DNA of 64,000 bases from DATBDM01 sp034664425 (GTDB lineage: Bacteria; Actinomycetota; Thermoleophilia; Solirubrobacterales; Solirubrobacteraceae), in NCBI GenBank assembly GCA_034664425.1, contig JAXDHR010000037.1, forward strand, positions 1-64,000, written 5' to 3'. The notes beneath the pieces were generated by a model. The model made no database searches and was not told where the DNA came from. It saw only the letters and a list, made by a program, of their open reading frames with translations. Position numbers and translations under genes: made by a program. Every line of letters begins with the position of its first letter. Position 1 is the stretch's first letter. Positions 56,241 through 63,521 of the stretch are shown here, in pieces.

Positions 56241-56534
56241 TCAGCGGTGGTTGGGGCCGTCGTCGCCGCCGTGGCGGACGTGGCCCGGCGCGTCATCGGC
56301 GCCGCGGCGGGCGCCGTGGGCACGGCGGCCGTGGTGGCGGCCGCGATCGTCGCCACGGCGCACGTCTGCCGCGCGGCGGGCATCACGCGTGCCACCGTGA
56401 TCGTCGCCCTGGTCGTGGGTGACGGGATCGTCGGCGCCGTGTCGGGCGAGGGCGGCTGGGGCCGCCGCGCCGGTGAGCGCCATGACCGCGATCGCGGCCC
56501 CGGTGGCGAGACGTCGTGTGGGGTGAGTGGTCAT
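56241..56534 (-). CDS. Small secreted Asp/His/Arg-rich protein
   Basis: 97 residues. ATG 56534 has AGAGGAG at good spacing. A Sec signal peptide (GAAIAVMALTGAAAPAALA) is followed by about 67 residues that are mostly Asp, His, Arg and Gly (ADDPVTHDQGDDHGG and RRGDDRGRHHGRRAHGARRG). No Cys or hydrophobic core is present, so it is probably disordered and may bind metal. It lies between the membrane protein and the second sensor kinase, facing away from the kinase gene. Confidence 0.7.
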   Translation of the reverse strand: MTTHPTRRLATGAAIAVMALTGAAAPAALARHGADDPVTHDQGDDHGGTRDARRAADVRRGDDRGRHHGRRAHGARRGADDAPGHVRHGGDDGPNHR

Positions 56535-56651
56535 GCTGGGCTCCTCTTGTTGGTCTCCCGGACTCTCGCCGTCACCTGGTCCCGTCGTCCATGGGTCTTT
56601 GGTCCTGGGCCTCGCGGGCGCGGCGATGCGCGGCTAGGGTCGCTGCGTCCC

Positions 56652-57938
56652 ATGCCGCGCCTCCGCCGCTCGCCCGTCGCGCAGTTCACCGTCGCCAGCC
56701 TGCTCGCGATGATCGTCGTCGGCCTGGCGATCGCCGTGGTCAGCCGCCACACGGGGACGAGCGAGGCGATCCGCGACGCCAAGGAGCTCACGGCCTTCGC
56801 CGGCGTCGGCGTGGTCGCGCCGAACCTCACCCGAGGCGTCGTGGACGGCGACCCGCGTGCACTGCGGCGCTTCGACGCGGTGGTGCGCCACCGGGTGCTC
56901 CGCGACGGGATCGTCCGCGTGAAGATCTGGTCGCGCGACGGCACCGTGATCTACTCGGACGAGCCGCGCCTGATCGGCACCCGCTACCCGCTCGGCCGCG
57001 ACGAGCTCAGCGCCCTGCGGGTGGAGGCCGACGTCAGCGACCTGTCGGCGCCGGAGAACCGCTTCGAGCGCTCCTACGACAAGCTGCTCGAGGTCTACCT
57101 CCCGATCCGCGCGCCGGGCGGACAGCGCCTGCTGTTCGAGGCCTACCAGCGCTACAGCTCCGTCTCCGGGAACGGCTGGCGGCTGTGGCTGGGCTTCGCT
57201 CCCGCCGTGCTCGGCGGCCTGCTGCTGCTGCAGCTCGTCAACCTCCCGCTCGCGCGCTCGCTCGCCCGGCGGCTGCGCGAAGGCCGCCGCGAGCGCGAGG
57301 CGCTGCTCGAGCACGCCCTCGACGCCTCGCAGACCGAGCGCCGGCTGATTGCCGCCGACCTGCACGACGGCGTCGTCCAGGACCTGCTCGGCGTGTCGTA
57401 CTCGCTCGCGGCGAGCGCCGCGCGCGTCAACGGCAGCGGGAACGCGGACGCGAGCGCGGCGCTGCGCCAGGGGGCGACCCAGACGCGCGAGACCGTCAGC
57501 GCCCTGCGCGCCCTGCTGATCGACATCTACCCCCCGAGCCTCCAGAGCGCCGGCCTCGCGACCGCCCTCGGGGACCTGGCCACGACCTACGGGCTCCGGG
57601 GGCTCCAGACGACGATCGCCATCCCGCCGGGGCTCTCGCTTCCCGCGAGCACCGAGCGCCTGCTGTTCCGCTGCGCCCAGGAGGCGCTGCGCAACGCGAG
57701 CAAGCACGCGGGTGCGGCGTGCGCGCGCGTCCGCATCGCGCAAGCCGACGAGCGCATCCAGATGGAGGTCAGCGACGACGGGCGCGGCTTCGACGTCGCG
57801 GTGGTCGCGGCTCGCGCCGAGCGAGGCCATCTCGGCCTGCGCCTGATCCGCGACCTCGTGGAGGACGCGGGCGGCCGCTTCGACGTCACCTCGGAGCCGT
57901 CGCAGGGAACGACACTGCGCGTCGAGGTGCCCCGGTGA
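56652..57938 (+). CDS. Membrane sensor histidine kinase (NarL type)
   Basis: 428 residues. Two membrane helices (about 10-30 and 180-205) flank an exported sensor of about 150 residues with VKIWSRDGTVIYSDEPRLIGTRYPL, which looks like a dCache/PAS-like strand region. A short HAMP-like linker precedes the DHp segment (ERRLIAADLHDGVVQDLLG). The ATPase follows with RCAQEALRNASKHAGA, SDDGRGFD and RGHLGLRLIRDLVEDAGG. It phosphorylates the regulator that overlaps its end (GTGA). A TAGGGT hexamer sits 11 bases before the ATG. The signal is external and unknown. Confidence 0.92.
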   Translation: MPRLRRSPVAQFTVASLLAMIVVGLAIAVVSRHTGTSEAIRDAKELTAFAGVGVVAPNLTRGVVDGDPRALRRFDAVVRHRVLRDGIVRVKIWSRDGTVIYSDEPRLIGTRYPLGRDELSALRVEADVSDLSAPENRFERSYDKLLEVYLPIRAPGGQRLLFEAYQRYSSVSGNGWRLWLGFAPAVLGGLLLLQLVNLPLARSLARRLREGRREREALLEHALDASQTERRLIAADLHDGVVQDLLGVSYSLAASAARVNGSGNADASAALRQGATQTRETVSALRALLIDIYPPSLQSAGLATALGDLATTYGLRGLQTTIAIPPGLSLPASTERLLFRCAQEALRNASKHAGAACARVRIAQADERIQMEVSDDGRGFDVAVVAARAERGHLGLRLIRDLVEDAGGRFDVTSEPSQGTTLRVEVPR

Positions 57939-58561
57939 TCCGCGTGATGATCGTCGACGACCACGGCCTGGTCCGGGCCGGTCTCGAGCAGCTGCTCGGC
58001 AGCGCCGAGGACATCGATGTCGTGGCGGCCGCCGGCGGCGGCCGCCAGGCCATCGAGATGCTCGACGGCGCGGCGCCGGACGTCGTCCTGATGGACCTCT
58101 CGATGCCCGGGCTCGACGGCATCGCGGCCACGCGCGAGATCAGCCGGCTCGCGCCCGCGGTGAACGTCGTCGTGCTGACCTCGTTCTCCGATCGCGACCG
58201 CATCCTCGACGCGCTCGGCGCGGGGGCGATCGGGTACCTGCTCAAGGACTCCGAGCCGGACGAGCTGCTGCAGGGCATCCGGGCCGCGGCCCGCGGCGAG
58301 TCGCCGCTCGCGCCGAAGGCGGCCAGCCACCTCGTGCGCCGCCATCACCAGCCGGCGGAGGCGCAGCTGACTGAGCGCGAGCAGGAGATCCTCGCGCTGA
58401 TCGCGGAGGGCGCGTCGAACAAGCTGATCGCCCACCGGCTTCAGATCGCCGAGAAGACGGTCAAGAACCACGTGAGCCGGATCTTCCAGACGCTCGGCGT
58501 CACCGACCGCACCCAGGCCGCGCTGTGGGCGGCCAGGAACGGCCTCGATCGCTCGCGCTGA
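57935..58561 (+). CDS. NarL/FixJ family response regulator
   Basis: 208 residues. The receiver has VDDH near residue 8, the phospho-acceptor Asp at about 54 in VVLMDLSMPGLDG, and LTSFSDRD and YLLKDSEPDEL. The LuxR-type helix-turn-helix is LTEREQEILALIAEG followed by KLIAHRLQIAEKTVKNHVSRIF. It is coupled to the kinase. Its end, GVTDRTQAALWAARNGL, is nearly the same as that of the regulator at 4909, so the two pairs are probably paralogues with separate sensors. Confidence 0.93.
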   Translation: MIRVMIVDDHGLVRAGLEQLLGSAEDIDVVAAAGGGRQAIEMLDGAAPDVVLMDLSMPGLDGIAATREISRLAPAVNVVVLTSFSDRDRILDALGAGAIGYLLKDSEPDELLQGIRAAARGESPLAPKAASHLVRRHHQPAEAQLTEREQEILALIAEGASNKLIAHRLQIAEKTVKNHVSRIFQTLGVTDRTQAALWAARNGLDRSR

Positions 58562-58597
58562 ACCCGTCCTCGGCCGGCCCGGACCCTGCCCCGAGTT

Positions 58598-58613
58598 CCG
58601 GGCGCCCGCCCGG
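58598..58613. terminator. Short hairpin after response regulator
   Basis: CCGGGCG-CC-CGCCCGG, a perfect inverted repeat 37 bases after the regulator stop and just before the -10 hexamer of the next gene. It probably terminates the kinase-regulator operon. Confidence 0.4.
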
Positions 58614-58619
58614 TAGACT
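58614..58619 (+). promoter_or_regulatory. -10 hexamer for leaderless transcript
   Basis: TAGACT ends 6 bases before ATG 58626 of a 70-residue protein. Confidence 0.48.
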
Positions 58620-58625
58620 CGCGGC

Positions 58626-58838
58626 ATGGCTCTCGACGACGTCGGGGGACCGACGATCGAGGCGCGACTCGACGACGGTCCACTGAAGGGACGCCGGATC
58701 GCGGCCGAGGTGGTTCAGGGTCGGCCGCCGAGCATCATCGACGCGCCCGCCGGCGACGGGACCACATGCCGCTACTGCCTCGAGGCCTGGACCCAGGGCG
58801 GACCGTCCGCGGTCTACAGCTTCCTGTACCTCGTCTGA
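58626..58838 (+). CDS. Small hypothetical protein
   Basis: 70 residues. A short beta-like opening (TIEARLDDGPLKGRRIAAEV) is followed by CRYCLEAW with a CxxC pair and ends YSFLYLV. It could bind one metal ion or form a disulphide. The TAGACT hexamer 6 bases ahead of the ATG supports expression as a leaderless mRNA. No family is recognised. Confidence 0.65.
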   Translation: MALDDVGGPTIEARLDDGPLKGRRIAAEVVQGRPPSIIDAPAGDGTTCRYCLEAWTQGGPSAVYSFLYLV

Positions 58839-58849
58839 CCCACCGGGCG

Positions 58850-59062
58850 CTAATCCGTGCGATCGTCGAGATGCTCGGGCACCCCGACGTCGTCCTCGGG
58901 TGCGGGCGTCTGCGTCTGGCCGGGCCGGCCACCACCCTCGACCGGAGGCGTGCCCTGCGCCGGGCTCGTCTCGTCGTTGCCGGTGGCCGCCTCGCGAGCG
59001 GTGTCGGAGGCGTTCTCGTCCCCGGTCTCGGAGGGCCGCTGCTGCTCGTGGCCTTCGGACAT
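58850..59062 (-). CDS. Small acidic, disordered hypothetical protein
   Basis: 70 residues, all hydrophilic: rich in Glu, Asp, Gly, Pro, Thr and Gln, with no hydrophobic core (SEGHEQQRPSETGDENASD). It has a good ribosome site (GGAAGGGG). Such low-complexity acidic proteins are common in actinobacterial stress regulons, but no function can be given. Confidence 0.55.
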   Translation of the reverse strand: MSEGHEQQRPSETGDENASDTAREAATGNDETSPAQGTPPVEGGGRPGQTQTPAPEDDVGVPEHLDDRTD

Positions 59063-59152
59063 GCTCGTTCCCCTTCCGTGCTGCTCTCGGGTATGCGGGA
59101 GATCGTAACCCTCCGCCGGCCCTCCGCGGGAGACGACGGGTCCCGCCGCTCG

Positions 59153-59359
59153 CTAGCCGAAGGGCAGTCGTGCTCGCCCGGTGACGGCCGAGCGTACGGC
59201 GAGCACCGGCCGACGCTCGAAGCGGGGCTCCTCGGCCTCTTCCGCCTTGAGCGTCCCGCCGCATCGCCGGCAGTCGACGCCCGTCGAGATCGCCAGCTCC
59301 CGGGCGATCGCGGCGCGCGAGTAGACCAATCCGCAGGTCTCACATCTCAGGTAGGCCAT
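59153..59359 (-). CDS. Small zinc-ribbon protein
   Basis: 68 residues. Two CxxC knuckles (LRCETCGLVYS and VDCRRCGGTL) form a rubredoxin-like or zinc-ribbon fold. The remaining 30 residues are charged. GAGAGGAG precedes the ATG. It may bind zinc and join a protein complex. It lies 18 bases downstream of the anti-sigma-type ATPase gene, so the two may be cotranscribed. Confidence 0.68.
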   Translation of the reverse strand: MAYLRCETCGLVYSRAAIARELAISTGVDCRRCGGTLKAEEAEEPRFERRPVLAVRSAVTGRARLPFG

Positions 59360-59377
59360 CGCCGACTCCTCTCGATC

Positions 59378-59839
59378 TCAGTCCTGACCAGCGCCGTCGG
59401 CGTCGAGCAGTTGCGCCCAGACGCGGCTCGGTCCGTCGTCGTTGCGGATCACGCCCCAGCACTCGCTCATCGCCGCAACCAGGTGCAACCCCATCCCGCC
59501 GCCGCGAAGCGGATCCGGTGTCCGCGGCGCGATCGCGCCGCCCCGACCGGGGTCCTCGACCTCGATCCGGCAACGCGGCGCGAGCGCTCGCAGTCTCACC
59601 GTCACGTCCTCGCCGGCGGCCGCGCCGCTATGGACCACGCTGTTGGTCACCAGCTCGGACACGACCAGCTGCGCGCGTTCGACGATCGCCGCGGGCATCC
59701 ACTCGACCAGCGCAGCGCCGACCACCTCACGCGCCGCCCGCGGCGCCTGCGTGCTGACGGCGATCGGCACGTCGAGCAGCGCGTGGTCTTCGGAGGGTGG
59801 GGGCCGTCCGGGTACCGGATCGGGCAGATCAAGCCGCAT
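59378..59839 (-). CDS. Anti-sigma-type ATP-binding protein (RsbW-like)
   Basis: 153 residues with one HATPase_c_2 domain. The N-box is QLVVSELVTNSVVHSG, and G-boxes are EVEDPGRGG and GGGMGLHLVAAM followed by WGVIRNDDGPSRVWAQL. Proteins of this size act as anti-sigma factors or as switch kinases that phosphorylate an anti-anti-sigma partner. No anti-anti-sigma gene is adjacent. ATG 59839 is overlapped by the stop of a possible 41-codon ORF upstream (TGATG). TTG 59842 is the alternative start. Confidence 0.87.
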   Translation of the reverse strand: MRLDLPDPVPGRPPPSEDHALLDVPIAVSTQAPRAAREVVGAALVEWMPAAIVERAQLVVSELVTNSVVHSGAAAGEDVTVRLRALAPRCRIEVEDPGRGGAIAPRTPDPLRGGGMGLHLVAAMSECWGVIRNDDGPSRVWAQLLDADGAGQD

Positions 59840-59842
59840 CAA

Positions 59843-60092
59843 GTTCGCCTCTCGGGATTCCCCCCAACGCCGCGCTCACCGCGACGGTGCGGAGCTTCCA
59901 GTCGTGGGCGAGAAGCGCTTCGTCGCCGCGCGATCCGGTTCTGAGTGCCCCGGCCGCACTGCATACGCAGCGCCTCCCCTCGAGAACCACGCTAGCGCCG
60001 CCGGGGAGGCGTGCAACCCGACCGCGCCGGCGATGACACCCGCCTGACGTGCCCGTTCCCGGTAAGTCGGGCCGACGTCCTCGAGCGAACGC
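59843..60092. other. Gene-poor interval of about 250 bases
   Basis: No recognisable gene. On the minus strand ATG 59964 is preceded by AGGGGAGG and opens a 41-codon frame (59964-59839) whose stop overlaps the anti-sigma-type gene start. Its codon use is unlike the neighbours, so it may be a leader rather than a protein gene. Nothing else is seen. Confidence 0.35.
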
Positions 60093-61130
60093 TCAGCCGG
60101 CGTCGCGGCGCCGCGCGTCCGCGAAGCCGACGAGTCTCGCGTGCTCCTCGTCGTAGAGCTTGAACCGGAACGAGCGCACACCGTCGCGGAACGTCAACTG
60201 CGGGACCTGCCGGAAGACCTCGTTGTCGTCGTGCGCGCGCTGGAGGTTGTAGTTGGGGATCCGGGCGTGGAGGTGGTGGACGTGGTGCAGCCCGATGTTG
60301 CCCGTGAAGAACTGCAGCAGCTTGGGCAGCTTGAGGTACGAACTGCCCTGCAGCGAGGCCTCCGCGTAGCTCCACCGGTCCTTGCGCTGCCAGTAGACGC
60401 CCTCGAACTGGTGCTGCACGTAGAAGAGCCAGATGCCGGCCGCGCCCCCGAGCATCGCCGTCGGCAGTTGCACGAGCAGCACCGCCCGCCAGCCGAGCAG
60501 CGCGCACAGGCCTCCGAGCAGCGCCACGATCGCCGCGTCGGTCGCGAGGATCTTCATGCCGTAGCGCCCGCGAGCCCAGCGCGGGATCAACCGTGGCTGG
60601 AGCAGCAGCGCCCAGATCGGTCCCAGCCCCAGCATGACCAGCGGGTTGCGGAACAGCCGGTACCCGAGGCGGCGAGAGCCCGACAGCGCGTGATACTCGG
60701 CGACGGTCAGCGTCTCGACGTCGCCCTTGCCGCGGCGGTCGAGGTCGCCCGAGGTCGCGTGGTGGATGGCGTGCTCGTGGCGCCAGCTGTGGAAGGGCGA
60801 GTAGACCAGCAGGCCGCACACGATCCCCAGCCACGCGTTCGCGCGACGTGAGGGCATGAACGATCCGTGCGCGCAGTCGTGGAACACGATGAAGGTCCGC
60901 ACGAGGAAGCCCGCCGCGGGAACGGCAAGGACCAGCACGAGCAGCGGGGATACCCGCGCCAGGGCGTACATGACCGCAGTCAGCGCGAGATAGGGAACGA
61001 CCGAGGTGGCGACGTCGATGGCGCTGCGCCGGCGGTCCGGCCGCGCGTACGGGATCAGACGTTCACGCCAGAACGACGGATCGAGCATGTGACCGCCCTC
61101 CTGGCGGGCGACGACCGGCGCTGGCTGCAT
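60093..61130 (-). CDS. Membrane fatty acid desaturase
   Basis: 345 residues. The three histidine boxes of membrane desaturases are FHDCAHGSF, HSWRHEHAIHHATSGD and GLHHVHHLHARIPNYN, with VQHQFEGVYW between. Four or so helices surround them. It uses oxygen and two iron atoms to insert a double bond in an acyl chain. ATG 61130 has AAGGAGAGAG ahead of it. It is divergent from a cyclopropane-synthase-like methyltransferase with about 150 bases between. The two could make and then methylate a double bond. Confidence 0.92.
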   Translation of the reverse strand: MQPAPVVARQEGGHMLDPSFWRERLIPYARPDRRRSAIDVATSVVPYLALTAVMYALARVSPLLVLVLAVPAAGFLVRTFIVFHDCAHGSFMPSRRANAWLGIVCGLLVYSPFHSWRHEHAIHHATSGDLDRRGKGDVETLTVAEYHALSGSRRLGYRLFRNPLVMLGLGPIWALLLQPRLIPRWARGRYGMKILATDAAIVALLGGLCALLGWRAVLLVQLPTAMLGGAAGIWLFYVQHQFEGVYWQRKDRWSYAEASLQGSSYLKLPKLLQFFTGNIGLHHVHHLHARIPNYNLQRAHDDNEVFRQVPQLTFRDGVRSFRFKLYDEEHARLVGFADARRRDAG

Positions 61131-61281
61131 GCTCTCTCCTTCGTCCGCGCCGACACCATCGGCGAGGACCTCGCGATCAGCCGCATAGTAGTGCCGGATT
61201 CGAAGGCCGAAGAGCGAATCGATGACCACGTGACCGGCGCGCGATAGCGTCCGGTCCTCGGCCGGACGGGCCGACGAGCAC

Positions 61282-62184
61282 ATGGCCGACCGCGCCGACC
61301 TGGAATTCACCTACTCGTTGATCGACCGGATCTTCCGGCTCAGCCTCGGCGAGCTCGCGGACTTCTCCGGCGCCAAGTACGACGGTGACTTCTCGTTGAG
61401 CCTGGAGCAGGCGCAGCGGCGCAAGCACGAGTACGTCGCCGAGCGGATCGGGCTGGCGCCCGGCAAGCGGATGCTCGACCTGGGCTGCGGGTGGGGTCCG
61501 CTGCTCTCGTTCGCGCGCGACCGCGGCGTCGCGGGCGTCGGCGTCACGCTGTCCTCCGCGCAGGCGGCGGCGTGCCGGCGCCACGGGCTCGACGTCCGCC
61601 TCCAGGACGCACGTCAGGTCGATCGCGCTGCGCTGGGTGAGTTCGACGCCGTGGCCAGTCTCGGCGCGTTCGAGCACTTCTGTTCCGTCGACGAGCACCT
61701 TGCGGGCCGCCAGGAGCAGATCTACCGGCGCCTGTTCGAGCACATCGCGGAGCTGCTGCCCGCGGGCGGCCGCCTCTATCTCCAGACGATGGTCTTCGGA
61801 CGCAACATGATCGCCCGCGAGCAGGTCGACATACGCGCGCCGCGCGAGTCCGACGCGTGGTACCTCGCGCTGCTCGCTCATCAGTTCCCCGGCTCGTGGC
61901 TGCCCTCGGGACCCGAGCAGATCATCGACTGCGCCGCGCCGCGGATGCGCCTGGTCTCGAGCTCGAACGGGCGGCTGGACTACCTCGAGACCATCCGCCA
62001 GTGGCGCCGGCGCTTCGCGGCGCCCAGCGCCGGCAAGACGCTGCTCAAGCTCCGGCTCGTTCCCCGCTGGCTGACCAGCCGCGACTTCCGGCTCGCGTTC
62101 ACGTCCGGCGTCAGCGCCAACAGCGTCTGCTTCGAGCGCGAGCTGCTCGATCACTACCGGCTCACGTTCGAGAAGGCGGCCTGA
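61282..62184 (+). CDS. SAM-dependent methyltransferase of the cyclopropane fatty acid synthase family
   Basis: 300 residues. The SAM loop is MLDLGCGWGPLLSFARDRGV, followed by GVTLSSAQAA, typical of CFA synthases and mycolic acid cyclopropane synthases (CmaA). FDAVASLGAFEHFCSVDEHL matches the SxGMFEHV block of that family, with Ala in place of Met. It would transfer a methyl group to a double bond in a membrane lipid acyl chain. Its divergent neighbour is a desaturase. A TAGCGT hexamer is 31 bases before the ATG. Confidence 0.88.
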   Translation: MADRADLEFTYSLIDRIFRLSLGELADFSGAKYDGDFSLSLEQAQRRKHEYVAERIGLAPGKRMLDLGCGWGPLLSFARDRGVAGVGVTLSSAQAAACRRHGLDVRLQDARQVDRAALGEFDAVASLGAFEHFCSVDEHLAGRQEQIYRRLFEHIAELLPAGGRLYLQTMVFGRNMIAREQVDIRAPRESDAWYLALLAHQFPGSWLPSGPEQIIDCAAPRMRLVSSSNGRLDYLETIRQWRRRFAAPSAGKTLLKLRLVPRWLTSRDFRLAFTSGVSANSVCFERELLDHYRLTFEKAA

Positions 62185-62217
62185 GCCCGGCGGGGCACCA
62201 CGCGGGGCGACGAGCGG

Positions 62218-62952
62218 TCAGCCGGCGGAGCCGTCGCCGACCAGCTCCGAGCGCCGCGCCGGGCGCTGCACGCGCCAGCGGTGCTCGATCGCGGAGACCA
62301 CGGCGAACCCGACCGCCGCGGCGGCCGCTCCGGCGATCGCGTCGAGCCAGATGTGGTTCCCGGTCCCGACGATCTCCACCCCGACCGCGACGGGGTAGAG
62401 CACCGCGATCGCCTGCACCAGCCGACGCCGCGACAAGGCCACGACGATCCCTGCGACGAGGAGCGAGAACGCCGCGTGCCCGCTCGGCATCGCGGCGTAC
62501 GGGCTCATCGCGAGCCGGTCGAGCCCCGTCAGGCCGGTCCCCGCGCTTCCGTACTGCAGCGACGCGACCATGCGCGGTGGAGCGGTCGGCACCAGCGCGT
62601 AGCCCGCGACGAGCAGCACCTGGGTCGCCACGAACGTGTTGCGCACCCGCCGGAACGCCGTCGGACGCGCGGTCCAGACCCACGCCAGGACGCCGAGCAG
62701 GACGGGCAGGTGGATCGCGGCGTATCCGAAGTCGGCCGCGCCCATCAGCCGCGGCCGCGCCGCAAACCACGCGTGCACTGCCGGTTCGAAGAAGAGGCCC
62801 AACGACCGCTCGACGGCGATCAGATCCGCGGCGCGCTCCACGGGGACGGCGGGACCGGGCGCGATCGCCGCGACCAGCGGGCACAGCGCCAGCACCAGCG
62901 CGACGGGCGCGGCGTCGCGCGCTGCCTGCCTCCAACTCCGCTCGGCTGCCAC
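62218..62952 (-). CDS. PAP2 family membrane phosphatase (AUR1-like)
   Basis: 244 residues and about six helices. The phosphatase signature C1 is partial, YALVPTAPPRMVA. C2 is AAMPSGHAAFSLLVAGIVV with the catalytic His, and C3 is GTGNHIWLDAIAGAAAA. This is the lipid phosphatase/phosphotransferase fold of inositol-phosphoryl or AUR1-type enzymes. It removes or transfers phosphate on a membrane lipid. GTG 62952 is supported by TAGGGT 6 bases upstream. It is the third lipid-related gene in the cluster. Confidence 0.88.
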   Translation of the reverse strand: MAAERSWRQAARDAAPVALVLALCPLVAAIAPGPAVPVERAADLIAVERSLGLFFEPAVHAWFAARPRLMGAADFGYAAIHLPVLLGVLAWVWTARPTAFRRVRNTFVATQVLLVAGYALVPTAPPRMVASLQYGSAGTGLTGLDRLAMSPYAAMPSGHAAFSLLVAGIVVALSRRRLVQAIAVLYPVAVGVEIVGTGNHIWLDAIAGAAAAAVGFAVVSAIEHRWRVQRPARRSELVGDGSAG

Positions 62953-62958
62953 CGCGCG

Positions 62959-62964
62959 ACCCTA
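62959..62964 (-). promoter_or_regulatory. -10 hexamer for leaderless PAP2 transcript
   Basis: Minus-strand TAGGGT ends 6 bases before GTG 62952. Confidence 0.48.
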
Positions 62965-63058
62965 CTCGGTTCGCTCGGCGCTGAGCCGGGGCATGGCCTC
63001 GACCCTCTCATCCTCGCCGCGCGAGCGCGCGGACGTCGATCGCTGCAAGCTACACCCC

Positions 63059-63490
63059 ATGCCGTGGCTCGAGCCCACCACGCCGGCGCGGGTACTCGTC
63101 GTCACCGACCTCGATGCGGCGTCGTCCGGGCTGCTGGACGCGATCCGCCGGCGCGCGTGGCGCGGCCCCGCCCGGTTCCGCCTGCTCGTCCCCAACCCGG
63201 CCCCCGCCGAGTGGCATCCCTTCCACCCCGAGCGCCACGACGAGGTCGACCGGGCCGAGCGCGTCCTGCTGCGCACCCTGACGCTGGTCCAGGAGGTCAT
63301 CGGGGCGCCCGTGCGCGGCCGCGTCTCGGTCCGTCACGATCCGCTGGACGCGATCGAGGAACTGCTCATCGACGAGCCCTTCGATGAGATCATCCTCTCC
63401 GTCCGACCGCACGGATTCGGGCGCCGGCTGCACTTCGACCTCGCTCGGCGGATCGAGCATCTCGGCCTCCCGGTGACGGTAGTCAGGTAA
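63059..63490 (+). CDS. UspA-like universal stress protein fold
   Basis: 143 residues. ARVLVVTDLDAASSGLLDAIRRRAWRGPARFRLLVPNP is the first strand and helix of a Rossmann-like fold. DPLDAIEELLIDEPFDEIILSVRPHGFGRRLHFDLARRIEHLGLPVTVV is the last third. It ends in the usual strand but lacks the GxxGxxxxG ATP loop of UspA, having RPHGFGRR instead. It may bind a nucleotide poorly or not at all. It precedes the COG4705 gene by 31 bases. Confidence 0.75.
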   Translation: MPWLEPTTPARVLVVTDLDAASSGLLDAIRRRAWRGPARFRLLVPNPAPAEWHPFHPERHDEVDRAERVLLRTLTLVQEVIGAPVRGRVSVRHDPLDAIEELLIDEPFDEIILSVRPHGFGRRLHFDLARRIEHLGLPVTVVR

Positions 63491-63521
63491 TTGCAAGGCG
63501 GTTGGATCGATGCTGCGGGCC

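Noticed and set aside
63051..63056. TACACC as a leaderless -10 for the gene at 63059
   Set aside because: Only 2 bases separate it from the ATG, which does not fit the 6 to 9 base spacing seen elsewhere.
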